64,000 nucleotides of DNA from Enoplosus armatus (Eukaryota > Chordata > Actinopteri > Centrarchiformes > Enoplosidae). Below are positions 23,001-34,337 of this stretch, piece by piece. A program made the translations under genes and the position numbers. The stretch spans positions 16,025,774 through 16,089,773 of the forward strand of contig NC_092195.1 in the NCBI RefSeq assembly GCF_043641665.1, written 5' to 3'. The number at the start of each line of letters is the position of its first letter. Position 1 is the stretch's first letter. The notes below the pieces were generated by a model that saw only the letters and a list, made by a program, of their open reading frames with translations, was not told where the DNA came from and did no database searches.

Positions 23001-23859
23001 GCACAGCAGAGTCGGTGGGAGACAAATTGTTTGAACAAATGCTGTTAAATGGATCAAAAACCATGGAAGGTAAAAGGTAAAAACGATTAAGTATGAAATG
23101 AAGATTAAGGAATGATAATGATAATACTGGGTTTTGCAGTGGTGAAAAGTGCTCTGAATGGCTCGTTTGTGGAGAGCAGGCTGCATTCATTACTTACTGT
23201 AAGTCTCCTTTTTATTTTCATTGCGGGGTTAAGTGTTACAATTAACTTTATTATCCTGAGCACTCAAATTCATTCTCTAACCCGGCTGTCCCTACTCTCC
23301 TTTACCCTCCCTCCTCTTTTATTCTCTCTGTCGTAACCCCGAATTACAGTGCTTGGCCCTTGGTTAATGAAGTGATTATATAGTAGTTTTTTCCCCTTTT
23401 TTTCTTTTGTTGCTTAAAATGGCTTTAAATGTCTACCACTCAAAAATGCTTCTTATATCAAAAGTAATGCTACTTTTTGACATCTTGACATGTGAGGAGG
23501 AAAAACAGGTGTATTCAATAGCATTAAGTATAATTACAGCTGGGTCCCAGGCTTGTTGCATGATGCTATTAGCTCCACTTGAGCTTTTCCTGCCTTGACA
23601 ATTTAGAATATCAGCTGTGAAAAAAGGCATGTAAATTTCACCTTTTGCCTTTCTTTTCTCTCCCAAATATGTTTGACTAACCTGGGGATTTATTAACAAT
23701 CTGATATGAAACGATGGCCAAAAAGTATGTACTGTTGCACTAATTGAACTGTTGTTTGTCCTAAATGGAGGTAATAAAAGCAGATGCATATCTAGAAGTA
23801 TTATTTACTAACCCGATCCCTTACTACTGATGTAGGTCTGTACTGGTTTCAGCGTTAAT
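23001..23859. other. intergenic, no gene seen
   Basis: Frames of 63-118 codons overlap on both strands without domains. No repeat recognised. Confidence 0.45.
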
Positions 23860-24250
23860 GGCCCACACTAATTTGCTCAAACACTAAATGACAGTGATTA
23901 TCTCTAGCTCGGGGGTTATATTTCAGTGCCATGTGTCTGTCATTAGTGACATTTCTGGAGTTTATACAGTGTCCAGGTTTTTGTGGAGCGTCGAGTGCAG
24001 CCAAAGCAAACTAACTCTATCTAATTTAAGGGGAATCCGAGCTGGTAATGTCAGGTTGTATCTCAGCACTCTTCCGAGAGAGAAAATTCACGTTGACACG
24101 CTGCAGAGAGACCGAGAGAGAAACGGGGCCTCACTGAAGCCGAGCGCTATTATTTTCTTGTCTCTCAGCGTTGGATTAAGTCGCCCAGCCCTTTAGAGAG
24201 CATCAGTATTCGAGCCAGAGAATTAGGAGTCCAGACCACAGGGACACCAG
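23860..24250. promoter_or_regulatory. candidate conserved non-coding block
   Basis: Complex, non-repetitive sequence with words such as gcgttaatggcc, ctaatttgctc, gacagtgattatct and gcgttggattaagtcg (a TAAT/GATTA-type homeodomain site). Its composition stands out from the AT-rich flanks. A 102-codon frame here is judged incidental. Conservation cannot be tested here. Confidence 0.25.
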
Positions 24251-24949
24251 GAGAGAGGAAGCAGGATGATGTCATGACATGGCAGTGACGGAGGGTGATG
24301 TTGGTTTTCTGGTTTAGTTGGTGGGTTTGGCAGCTCTCTAAGCCTTCTCTGCTCTCATGGGAATTGTTTCGCCATTTATTCAAAGGTTATACTTTTTTCA
24401 TACTTAGATGACTTGATAGGAAATTCCATCAGGGACAGAAGGAACAGCACAATCAAGATGTCTTCGGGTAACAGAATTTGATTTAAAGCAAAGAAAAGCA
24501 CATTTTAAAGTATGATAAATGTATTTTTTTCCCTCATTTCGTTCCAGATTTAGTTGTCCCCCAAGCAAAAGCTTCCTCTCTAATCCCATTTAATGTGCAA
24601 CTGTAACAAGACGACGTACCAAAAGCAGTTTCATGCTGGCATCTTGATTTAACTGTCACTCATGCACACAAGTATTTTTTTGTGTTGCAATACAGTAATA
24701 CAATCTGCCAAAACTGTATTGATGACACATAAGCCCCGTCTATCTGTAGGTTGTTGCGGAAAATTTGGCTCAAAGATTAAAGTTATCATTTACGATCCAA
24801 GAAACACTTTCATGTCTTCTCTGTGTATTGCTCTGTCAGAGTCAGGCTTAATCCCTCAGCGCTAGCTTTGGACCCAAACACTTTGTGACATAAAAGCCTT
24901 TCAATTACCACATAAAATGCACTTCTTTAAACATGGAACAGCTCCACAC
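24251..24949. other. intergenic, no gene seen
   Basis: No supported gene or repeat. Confidence 0.45.
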
Positions 24950-25850
24950 ACTCTTGACTTAGGAAGGCATCGGGCCACTCAATAGAGATGAATTAAATGG
25001 TATCATTTTATTCCACTTTAATGGCTGATCTCTGCTTCTTGGAGATCAAAGCTAAAATTACATCATGGGACTCTGTTAGCAATTACTTGATTTATATCAG
25101 AGCTTGGCTAATTTTAAACAGAGTGAAAATAGCTTTACTGAGGTCTTTGGGAGCAGTTTATGGGAAAACATCCCTTACTGTATGTGCAGGCTGTATGCTC
25201 TGCTCTCAGACAATGGCGTTTGTTGTTGTGAGAGTTTTGCTTTTAACACCAGTTTCATTTGTTCTCTGTTTGTGGTTGACATTTACTAATATAAAAAGTG
25301 TTTCCATATTGTCATAAAGCTTGCCTTCAAACAGTAAGAGTTCTTTTATAGATATTAGGTACATCTGGGTGTGCTCTCACTGTTTGTTTTTCTTTTCTTG
25401 TAATGTTTGTCGGGACACACTGAGAGCTCTCCTCTTGCTCTCAGCTTCTATTCTCAGTGTGTTGTCTCAGAGATGCTAATTCATGTTGATTTTAATTTAG
25501 TATTGCTCTCCATGACAAAACCGCATAAGAGAGTATTCTTGATTCCCAAACATTTCAGGTATAATTTGATGAGCTTCATTCATGACTGACTTCTGATTTA
25601 ATCTTGCAAACACTTCCACATTCCAGTTCAATTAAAAAGCCAAACATCGCTGTCATCGCCCTCCGGCAGCTGTGCAAAGGCAGGACAGATGCATCCCACA
25701 GCCGCTCCCAGCAAGCAGTTGGGATCCATCCATGTCAATTATAATCCACCACAACAGTTGGCTGAGTGTGATTCATTATTTTAAGGTAAGCACAAGCATG
25801 AGCACATAGTTTAATACAGGATTAAGCTAATTAGCGATCATCAGCCCATT
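24950..25850. promoter_or_regulatory. candidate cluster of conserved non-coding elements
   Basis: A long stretch without repeats, containing homeodomain-type words: gatgaattaaatgg near 24988, agcaattacttga near 25078, tcaattataatcc near 25735, and the palindrome gctaattagc at 25826-25835. The 106-codon frame at 24997-25317 is hydrophobic and without a domain; I regard it as chance. Confidence 0.3.
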
Positions 25851-28599
25851 CTTGAATAAATATCACAGCTGTATTCCTCCACACTTAAATCATTGATCTC
25901 TACCACTGCATGCTCTACCCTTGCCACCCAGCAGAGGCCACTGTGGTCAAGCGCCTTCACAAGACCTTTGACATCCGTACACATCAGACTCACCGCTGAC
26001 CTAGGCTAAATGGCAATTGGCACACCGGGCACTCGAAATGACAGAAATTCTTCATAATGCAACACCATGGCTCTGCAGTAGGTGGAAATTTGCTCATGAT
26101 GTTTCTTTTTTTTTTTTACCTGTCGTGTTCATTTTGAAGCTGTTGATTGTACTGCTGTCAAGGAAATATCCCATTAAATGCCCTGCGGCTATGTTTGATT
26201 AGCACAAGTCATGAGACATGATGAGATGAGACACTTCCCTGCTCCTACATGAGATAACTTTGCGACTGAAGCACCTCCAGCAATTCAGGTGGTGACTACT
26301 GAAAATCACAGTTACAGACAGCTTCACAAGTGAGTCAAATGTAGCATTTAGCAGTATTTGTTGCTGTTTAACAGAGAGTCACAAGGCAAGACAAATTGCT
26401 TTTACACCAGTTGTAAATAAGTGGGAAATGTCTCCAAACGTATGACAACACATGCACAAAAACAACAAGGAAATAACTCTATAAGCATAAAGGGGCACGG
26501 GTCACAAGTAGACCCTCATGATGCAGAGACACTTAATGTGATATTTAGTTGACAATTCAGTTCTTCAGAGGTCAGTTCAAAACTGTAGTGTTGTTTTATG
26601 TGAGACGCAGATTGTGAACTATGAAAAACTGCATGTATTGCTAAAAGAAAGGTTCACAAAGTCTGTCTTAAAACAGTAATTTATTGCGAAGTTTCATTTG
26701 TCTGTATTAATATTGTATATAGACTTCTATTTTACACCCAGAGAAACAGGCTCAGTGCTTTGTAAAGACTAGTGCATCGTGGTTATGACTGCATCACAAT
26801 AGCTCCAGTGTTCTTTGATAAAGCCGAGCCCCTTGTGTAACATCTTCTGTTGCTGCAAATTGAATGTTACTGTGCAGAGGCAGAAGGCAGCGCTTGCGTA
26901 GACTAACCATAATAATCTCTCTCTTTCTCTCTCTGTCATTGCATTACCTTTCACTTTACTGTCTGAGCAAAACTTATAATCACCACCTATGAACAGTAAT
27001 CTGCACAGGTACAGTAGCTCGCCGTTCACGGAGCAGCTATAGGCGCAAGATGGATGTTTTGACCAACAGAGGCTGAGAGGCAGTGTGTCTTATCTCCCCT
27101 TTGAACACAACTAATGTCCCGTAAGGAAGCAGGTGTGTGAGGAAAGGCGGATCAGGAGTGAAAAGGATAGGTAAAGCTTAATGGATCAGAAATGGTGGCT
27201 AAGAAATCAATCTCCCTCCAAGCCTTTCTCCTCCGATTGTTTCCTATGCATATTTTGTTTTCCGCGTGAAAACATCAACCTCCAGCGCCTCAGTTATAGC
27301 CATCGCTCCATTCAACCAATGAACACCCTGGAAAATATCACACCATTTGTCTTTGAAATGATCTCACATCCAAATGGAGTTTTACGCCTGTTTTGTTTTG
27401 TGTTGTTTTTTGCGAGGCAGGGAGAAAATGCAACAGACTTGGATGCTAAATTTCATAACAACCTGCAGATCCACTGAAATGGAGTGACATTAATGATTAA
27501 AGCAAGTTCACAGGCAAGCAGTCTTTGTAGATTAACACCAAAGTCATTGTTTACTGCAGCAGGCAAAGGGAAAACCCTTGTCGGGTCCGGGACTGTAAAA
27601 GAAAAGAGTGTATTATCGAGTCTCTGAAGTTTGCAATACCACTCCAAACTATTGTCTTTGTTGGTAATGGGCTTGAAGCTGCAGCTTGCTTTGTTACTTG
27701 AAGTCAGGCAGGAGACAATTTGTCTAAAATGGAGGACGCCATTTGAATAACAAAGGAGCTTGAACAGCCAAGAAATATGTAAAAGAAATTACACAATAAT
27801 TTCACTTCAAAAGCAATTACAGTGTTCTCACAGTATAGTTTGAGTGTTTACAATCACAGTGTAAATCACAGTGTACAATACATCTGAGATTTATAGTGCC
27901 AGTATGCAGGAGTTAGTTAATACACACACACAAGATTGTTTCATCCCTGGATGCTTGAATCTTCCCGAGATGTTTCTAATAATGTGTGTAATATAGAATA
28001 TAAAGTTGTAAACAAGGAATATCAAATCAAAGTAAAGTGTCTGTGTCAGAGAGAATTTGTAGAAGGCACTATCATGATGATGAAATTGGTGTGAAATCAC
28101 AAAAAAAAGCACTTTGCATTTCAAGAGCAACTCTTCTGCAGACAGATGTATTTGTCCTGTCAATGTTTTCTGTCAGACGTCCATGTAGAGAGACAGTTTC
28201 TGCTGCTGCTTCAGGTGAAATATCACTCCCTTTACCAGATGCCGTGACCCAAGCTCAACCCTCTTAGCATGAAGCAAGGGGTCGGCTGTGGAGCCTGACC
28301 GTTATGTATTGTCATAGAGACCCGTACTCTGACATACGCATATGCTGATACCGCTAAGATAACTCCCTCAAAAGCATCAAAACCACATCTACAACGCGAT
28401 CCACTAAACACAGACAGAATCCGAAACGACAACGTTTCTCAGTCGCACATTCTCGTTGGCTACAAGAATAAAGAAAGAAAACCAGCAAAGGAAAATCAAT
28501 GACCGCAACAGACGCATTCTTGAAGTGTCAGGGGTTAAAAGGAGGCCTTTGGGTTGAGTGCACATGCTTCCAATTAGGTCTCAAATAGGAAAGAGGAAA
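25851..28599. other. intergenic, complex but unassigned
   Basis: No gene supported. The block 27180-27480 is balanced in composition with ccgcgtgaaaacatc and ccattcaaccaatgaac, and might be conserved. A 98-codon frame there has no domain. No recognised repeats apart from short CT-rich runs near 26915-26935. Confidence 0.35.
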
Positions 28600-29000
28600 C
28601 AGTTGATTTAGGAATATTACTGATGAATGACTTTAATTAGCTGAGAGACTAAGGGGCCTTGAATGTGGGTACCACTGTTGGTACCAAACGAGGACAGGCA
28701 GCGCTAATTGGCAGCACCAACAGGGCCTACTGGGCCCGAACTCGCTGGAAACAAGGCGACTAGGGGTGACATTTGTTTATCCTCGCCCTCCCGATGAATC
28801 ATATCTGTTGACAACAAGTTGAAAGAAGAATGATAAAAGTAAAGCAGATGGAAGAGACGGGATTGCACGAAAGGGACAAAGGTTTGCCCCTGCTTGGTGC
28901 TTTTTACTCTGCAGCGAAAACCACGCTATTGTCACTTCCAACTGGCACAGCTGGGTTGTGACTGTTGTGACTTTCAAACTATCAATAGGCTCATTTGAAA
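28600..29000. promoter_or_regulatory. candidate conserved non-coding block
   Basis: Non-repetitive, balanced sequence with ctttaattagctgag near 28630, gcgctaattggcag near 28700, and a close pair of ggtacc sites near 28668 and 28680. No open frame of note. Inferred as regulatory from motif content only. Confidence 0.3.
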
Positions 29001-29230
29001 GGCAAATACAGCTGAATTGAATGTCAACGTATTGCTACACGCGAAGCCTCATCTTATTAGATTTTGAAGGCTGTGACTCACTCGCTCTGAATATTTCAGC
29101 ATGCAGTGTTATCCTGTTGATAATGTGAGGTAAATTAGGCTTGGCTTTTAGATTTTGTCAACCAAAACTGCATTAATTGGCTTATTACGATCTGTTTGCA
29201 ATGTATTTTTGAGCTAATTGTACTTTGCTT

Positions 29231-29610
29231 GAATATGAACTGTATTGCTTTAATATAACTTTATTCTTTTACTCCACTACAACTCAGAGGCCAATGTATA
29301 TAAAACATATGATGATCTTATGAAATAAGATTATATAGATTAAACTACCCAACAGTATACACAATATTTACAATTAGCTCCTCTTTGGCCAGCTACAACA
29401 GTAAAATGCTGCTAACACATTAATACATCAGTAATATTAGTAATAGTAATAATATCGGTCACCAGTATATCAGCCTTTTTCTGCGTTCTGAGTACTTTCA
29501 CTTTTGATATTTTAAGTCAATTTCCTGATAACATTTTACTTCTACTTGTAATTGAGTGTTTTTATATTGCAGTATTGCTACTTAGGATCTGAATACTTCT
29601 CCCATCACCA
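29231..29610 (+). mobile_element. hAT-like MITE copy, left-truncated
   Basis: Carries the internal words cttttactccactacaact, aaacatatgatgatcttatg, taaactacccaacagtatac and the right end ggatctgaatacttctccca then tcacc. Same family and orientation as 14531-15251, lacking the left terminus. Confidence 0.65.
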
Positions 29611-29619
29611 TTTAATGCC

Positions 29620-30200
29620 GCTTTATACTTCTACTCACTACATTTCAGAGGGAAGTATCACTACATTTACTGTACAACATTTTATATACAAAGCATATGC
29701 AGAGTTTATAAAATATGATGCATTATACTGATTAAAATACCCAACAGTTTATAAAATTGGAGTCTATTAATCAAAAACTGGCAACTATTTTGATAACTGA
29801 TTAATCACTTTTATTGTGCAATAATGCCAAACTCAGATGTGAGGATATGCTGCTTTTCCTCATCTTGCATTACATTAAACTGAATAATTTTGAGGTTTGT
29901 ACTGTTGGTTGTGAAGGTGTCACTATGGGTTATTATGTTGGGCATTTGTCATTATCTTTCTCAAGTTTAAAAAACAATCAATCGAGAAGATAATCAGCAG
30001 ATTAAGCCATAATGAAAATTGCAGACCTATATGCTATAAAATATTTTAAAAATTAGCTTCACCAACAGTAAAATAAGAATATATAGTAGAACGATCACCA
30101 GGGGCCACTTTTCTGTACTTCTGTACTGTTTTTTTACAGTGTGGCATTAGTACTTTTACTTACTTATACTTAAGTATAGGATCTGAATACTTCTTCTATG
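29620..30200 (+). mobile_element. second adjacent hAT-like MITE copy with nested element
   Basis: Starts at ctttatacttctactcacta and continues through cattttatatacaaagcata and aaaatacccaacagtttata, then resumes after a nested insertion with aaaattagcttcaccaacag, ending gtataggatctgaatacttc. It directly follows the copy at 29231 in the same orientation. Left terminus missing. Confidence 0.65.
29761..30030 (-). mobile_element. 'gctgcaactaa' MITE nested in the hAT-like copy
   Basis: Read on the minus strand it starts taggtctgcaattttcatta, then taatctgctgattatcttct and cgattgattg, matching the family of 21745-21930. It is flanked on both sides by contiguous words of the hAT-like element, which dates it as the later insertion. 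Confidence 0.6.
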
Positions 30201-30299
30201 AACAACCTGTGCCTCATAACGCTACGATCTCAGATCTAACATCTGTCAGCAACATATAAAGCATTTCTCTGATTTCAGTCTCTTCCTCCTGCAGGTGTA

Positions 30300-30570
30300 A
30301 TACTAATCATCACTTTATCAATTCAGTTTTATTATGTATTGCGGCGGCACCTCCCCAGAGAAGTGCTTTGCTTTCAAACGAGCCACCTGAAACTAACTTT
30401 CCACGCATTTATATTCAGGCTCTGACTTAACCAGGTAGAGATCTAGGCTACCTAAGACGACTCTGAGTAATTATGTTGCAATTACCCAGCCGAGTCAGTG
30501 AGCCAGTGGAGGAAGCGGCATATTAAAACCATTATGGGGCTTTGACAGCTTCTCTTAATTGATTGATGCA
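30300..30570. promoter_or_regulatory. candidate conserved non-coding block
   Basis: Non-repetitive stretch with gagtaattatgttgcaatta near 30465, ttaattgattgatgca near 30556 (homeodomain plus PBX/HOX-like TGATTGAT) and a gcggcggcacc word near 30342. No plausible coding frame. Confidence 0.3.
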
Positions 30571-30731
30571 CAGCAACTAACTGGTGATCACCATGCTGTG
30601 TGCTCACATGAATCATCTCACATGGAAAAAAAAATGCTTTCAGCCACACATCACACTCCAGAGAGCATACGCACGTGGCATGAAAATTCACATGTATGGG
30701 AGGGTGTTAATGAATCCACAAATGTTTGAAT

Positions 30732-30778
<47 letters not shown>

Positions 30779-31277
30779 TCATGCAGGTGTGTTTTTGTGA
30801 ATATGCTGGTCCATTATGTATAATAACCACAGAGGTTCCTGTCAGAACATTTTGTCTCTTCACTTGACTTCACACACTTACTCTTTTATAAAAACCTGCA
30901 ATTTTCTTTGCATTCCAGAAATAGCTTTTGTCTCGGAGGACTGGGTTCTGTGAGCTGAGAGTGAATGATTGCAGAGGCTTACTAAGCACAGTTAAAATTT
31001 ATAATTACATACATAAAGCAGGTATGACGTGAAGAAATGGATATGGTCTTAGTCCGTCCCCTCTGGCTGATGCTGCACATGTAATTTCATTCATGGAGGA
31101 ATAAATCATCATAAAAAAGGACAATCTGACAAAAGGTCATGAGCCTGTTTTGAACCTCCGGATGTGGTGTTGTTTTAGCCCAGTCATCAGGAGCCGCTAC
31201 AGCTGATGATTCAGCTCAGCATGTGCATGTGGTCAAAACAGGTCAAAATATCAGATGTTACTGTGTCATGCTGTTGT
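30571..31277. other. intergenic with a GT microsatellite
   Basis: No supported gene. Contains the (TG)n tract at 30734-30774. Confidence 0.5.
30734..30774. repeat. (TG)20 microsatellite
   Basis: About 41 bases of uninterrupted TG. Confidence 0.95.
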
Positions 31278-31732
31278 TAAAGGAATGGGAATTATTCGCT
31301 TTCTTGCCAAGAGTTAGATGACAAGATTTATACCACTTTCATGTGTGTGTGCTAAATATGAAGCTTCATGCAGGAGCTGGTTACCATAAAGACTGGAAAC
31401 AGGTGAAACAGCTTGCCTGGCTCCATCCAAAGGAAACAAAGTCCGCCTACCAGCACCTCTGAAGTTCACTAACTTTTGTTCCTTTGTTTGTACAAAAGCT
31501 ATTGTGTAATGACAAGTTGTGGTTTTACTGCGATGCCGTGCTATTTCTTGGCCAGGAGCAGTGACTTCCTGGAGTCTTCTCGTTACCTTGAGGTTGCCAG
31601 GCAACCACCGGAGACTCCTCTTCAGTTTTTGTGCGGCTTCAAAGGTGCCGGTAGGCAGATTTTGTTATCTTTGGACAGAACCAGGCTAGCTGTTTCCACC
31701 TGTTTCCAGTCTTTATGCTAAGCTAACCTAAA
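31278..31732. mobile_element. 'gctaagctaa' foldback MITE, long palindrome
   Basis: The left part (ccataaagactggaaacagg, tgaaacagcttgcctggctc, then gtccgcctaccagcacctct) pairs with the right part (gtgccggtaggcagattttg, ccaggctagctgtttccacc, tgtttccagtctttatgcta). This gives a long imperfect palindrome whose centre includes ggccaggagcagtgacttcc and gttgccaggcaacc. The left outer end is taaaggaatggg; the right outer end is missing. Confidence 0.75.
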
Positions 31733-34271
31733 CGTAAACACACACATAACAACAAATATACTGTGCTGTGTTTGTAGATGGTTCCTAACGATGAAGCAAG
31801 AAGTCTAATACATATTTATAGCCCAAACCTCAAAGCCCATCAGGACACAGTTACAGTGACATACAGTAAGGAGCCACATCCCCTCCATTCATGTGCACTT
31901 TGTCCTACATATTTGTATATTTCTCAGAAGAAGCGGTTCCTCGGCCCTCAACTGCTTCCAGATGTGGAATGCCAGAGATAATCTGTGTTTTTGGATCTCA
32001 ATGAGAGTGGGGTGTGTTGCAGAAGCTGAAGGTCCTTAGTGGCATAAGATGATATGGTCTTGGTTACATGTTGTTGTCACACAAACTCATACACACAAAC
32101 ATTAATGACACACCAAATACAACGTGGCATTTGTTCACAAGACAAATGACTTGACCTTGTGTTTAAGTTTTAATAACGATACATAGTCATATGTCCTAAA
32201 AACACCGTAAAGAGGGTAAGGAAGTGTTCCTTTCTTTTGCTGTTCTGTACTTTGATTACTATTTATTCATCCCAGTTTATAGCTTTTGAAGTGGTGTTTC
32301 ACTGATGGTTAACAGATGCTTAGGGAGAGACAGAACAGATAGGGAACACAGGAAGCTGTGAAAACTGGATGCAAAGTGTGAGAACATGTTTAATGCACAT
32401 CATCAACAACACAGACATTACAAACATGTCTCTATGAGCGATGTGTTTGCCAGTTCTGCTTGCCAGTAAAGCAAACATCTACAATGCATAGCAACACAGA
32501 GGAGGGATTTCTAGATGTTTGATAAATGCTATTGATGTTGGTTTGATTTTGAGGGGAAATATTCAGTATAGCATTTCATTACAGCTGGTCTCCAGGACCT
32601 TTTAGCTGGCAGGTCTCCCATAGCCAACATAAACAACCAATCCCGTAAGCCGGATGCCAGGTGTCACAGCAACCCAAAATGTATAACATAACAGAGCAGA
32701 GACCGGGCACTGGGCATCCAATCAGAGTAAAGATTTTCAGACTGGAAAAAGTGTCGGAAACAATTATCACAGTTTAGAGAGAAAAGCAATTTAGCATCAA
32801 ACTCAACAAGAACTTTAGAAAAAAAAAAAGGCTCCTTCACAAACATAAGCGACTAGAGAATTAATGTCATTACTGTACATCTGGGTATTTTACTGGCTGC
32901 AAAAACAAAAGATTGGCTTTGTCTGAGAGACTACTCGTGTTCAAATTTCCCTGGCACCAGAGCAGTCATTACAAAGGTTGGCAGCCTTTATGGACAAATT
33001 TCAGAGCAAGACTCACATCTATAGAGGGGAATACCAGTAATCCAGAATGAGCTGAGCTGGAAACCGTCCTAAAGTAGCCTCTTTAGAAGAACCAGGCAGG
33101 CCTGAAAATACATCCACATCCTCGACCAACCTTTTCCCTTTTACGTGTGAGGCTGCATGGGACGTCGAAGTATGTTATTGAAGGGCTCTCTTGTGGCAGA
33201 GGAGGCAACGTGTCAATAAGACACCAGATTGCAGATCATAAAGCATAACAAGCTCACATTTCTCAAAACAGTCTGCTTCTGCTTGAGGGAAAATGGAAGC
33301 CATTTGAGAGAGAGAGAGACAGAAAGGGGGTGAAAAAAATATTCTGTTGAATGTTGAATTCCAGACATCGTGGCTCATTGTTGTCTCTGCAGAAAGCATA
33401 GCAAGATTTGGGGCCCCCGTTGCATAGTCACCTCAAAGAATTCAAAAAGGAAATGCCAAATACTTGGTGGGAACTGTCCAGAGCTGCAGCAGAGTAGATG
33501 CAGCCTGACTTACAGTAAACCTTGCTCCATGTACATTTTCTCGTTGTGAAGTTTACTGGGTAGTTTTTATGTGGCTATTAGCAGCTGACTGTTTGCTAAA
33601 CCTCGTCCCTTTAAGTTACCGTTGCTACGACTGTAAAGCTTTCTGTTCCTGCACTGATTTTCGATGTTAACAGTGGCAGATTTTACGTTCCCACTCAGGA
33701 TTTTTGAATCAATGGGTCCTTGATTTCGGACTAACGTGAAAGTGTAAAGCTAGTTAGCTGGACATGCTAACGATTGCAGCTTATAGAGCAGATAAACGCA
33801 CTGTTTAATTCTTTCCTTATACTTTTGAAACACTTTGTGTTTTTGGTTTTGGCTAAAAAAATGTATAAATATATGTATATACTGCATAGTTTATAGTATA
33901 TTCTCTATCCTGTCAATAATTCACCATTTTCATCTTACCTTTCTACTACTCAATACTTTTCAAGCCACCTCTCTGAGAACCCTTGTCCTCAGTCGTCCTG
34001 GTCCTCTCATATTATTTTCCTCTTTTCTTGCCTTGGTCCTTGCTCCCTCAACATGTTTGTCGTGCCTCCTATCGTGTCTAGTCTGGTCTCATCTGATCAC
34101 TCGCTCTCTTCTCTCCTCCCTTGCCTCCTTCTTCTCTTCTCACAGAGATGTGAGGAGCGCTGCCCCGGGTTCTGGCCTTGAAACAAGCGGTTGCCTTGTG
34201 AGGTTCTGTTTGCTTTGCGAGGTGTTTTCTCACATAGCAGGGTTTCACGGCCTTGCCTGGCAGATCACACC

Positions 34272-34337
<66 letters not shown>

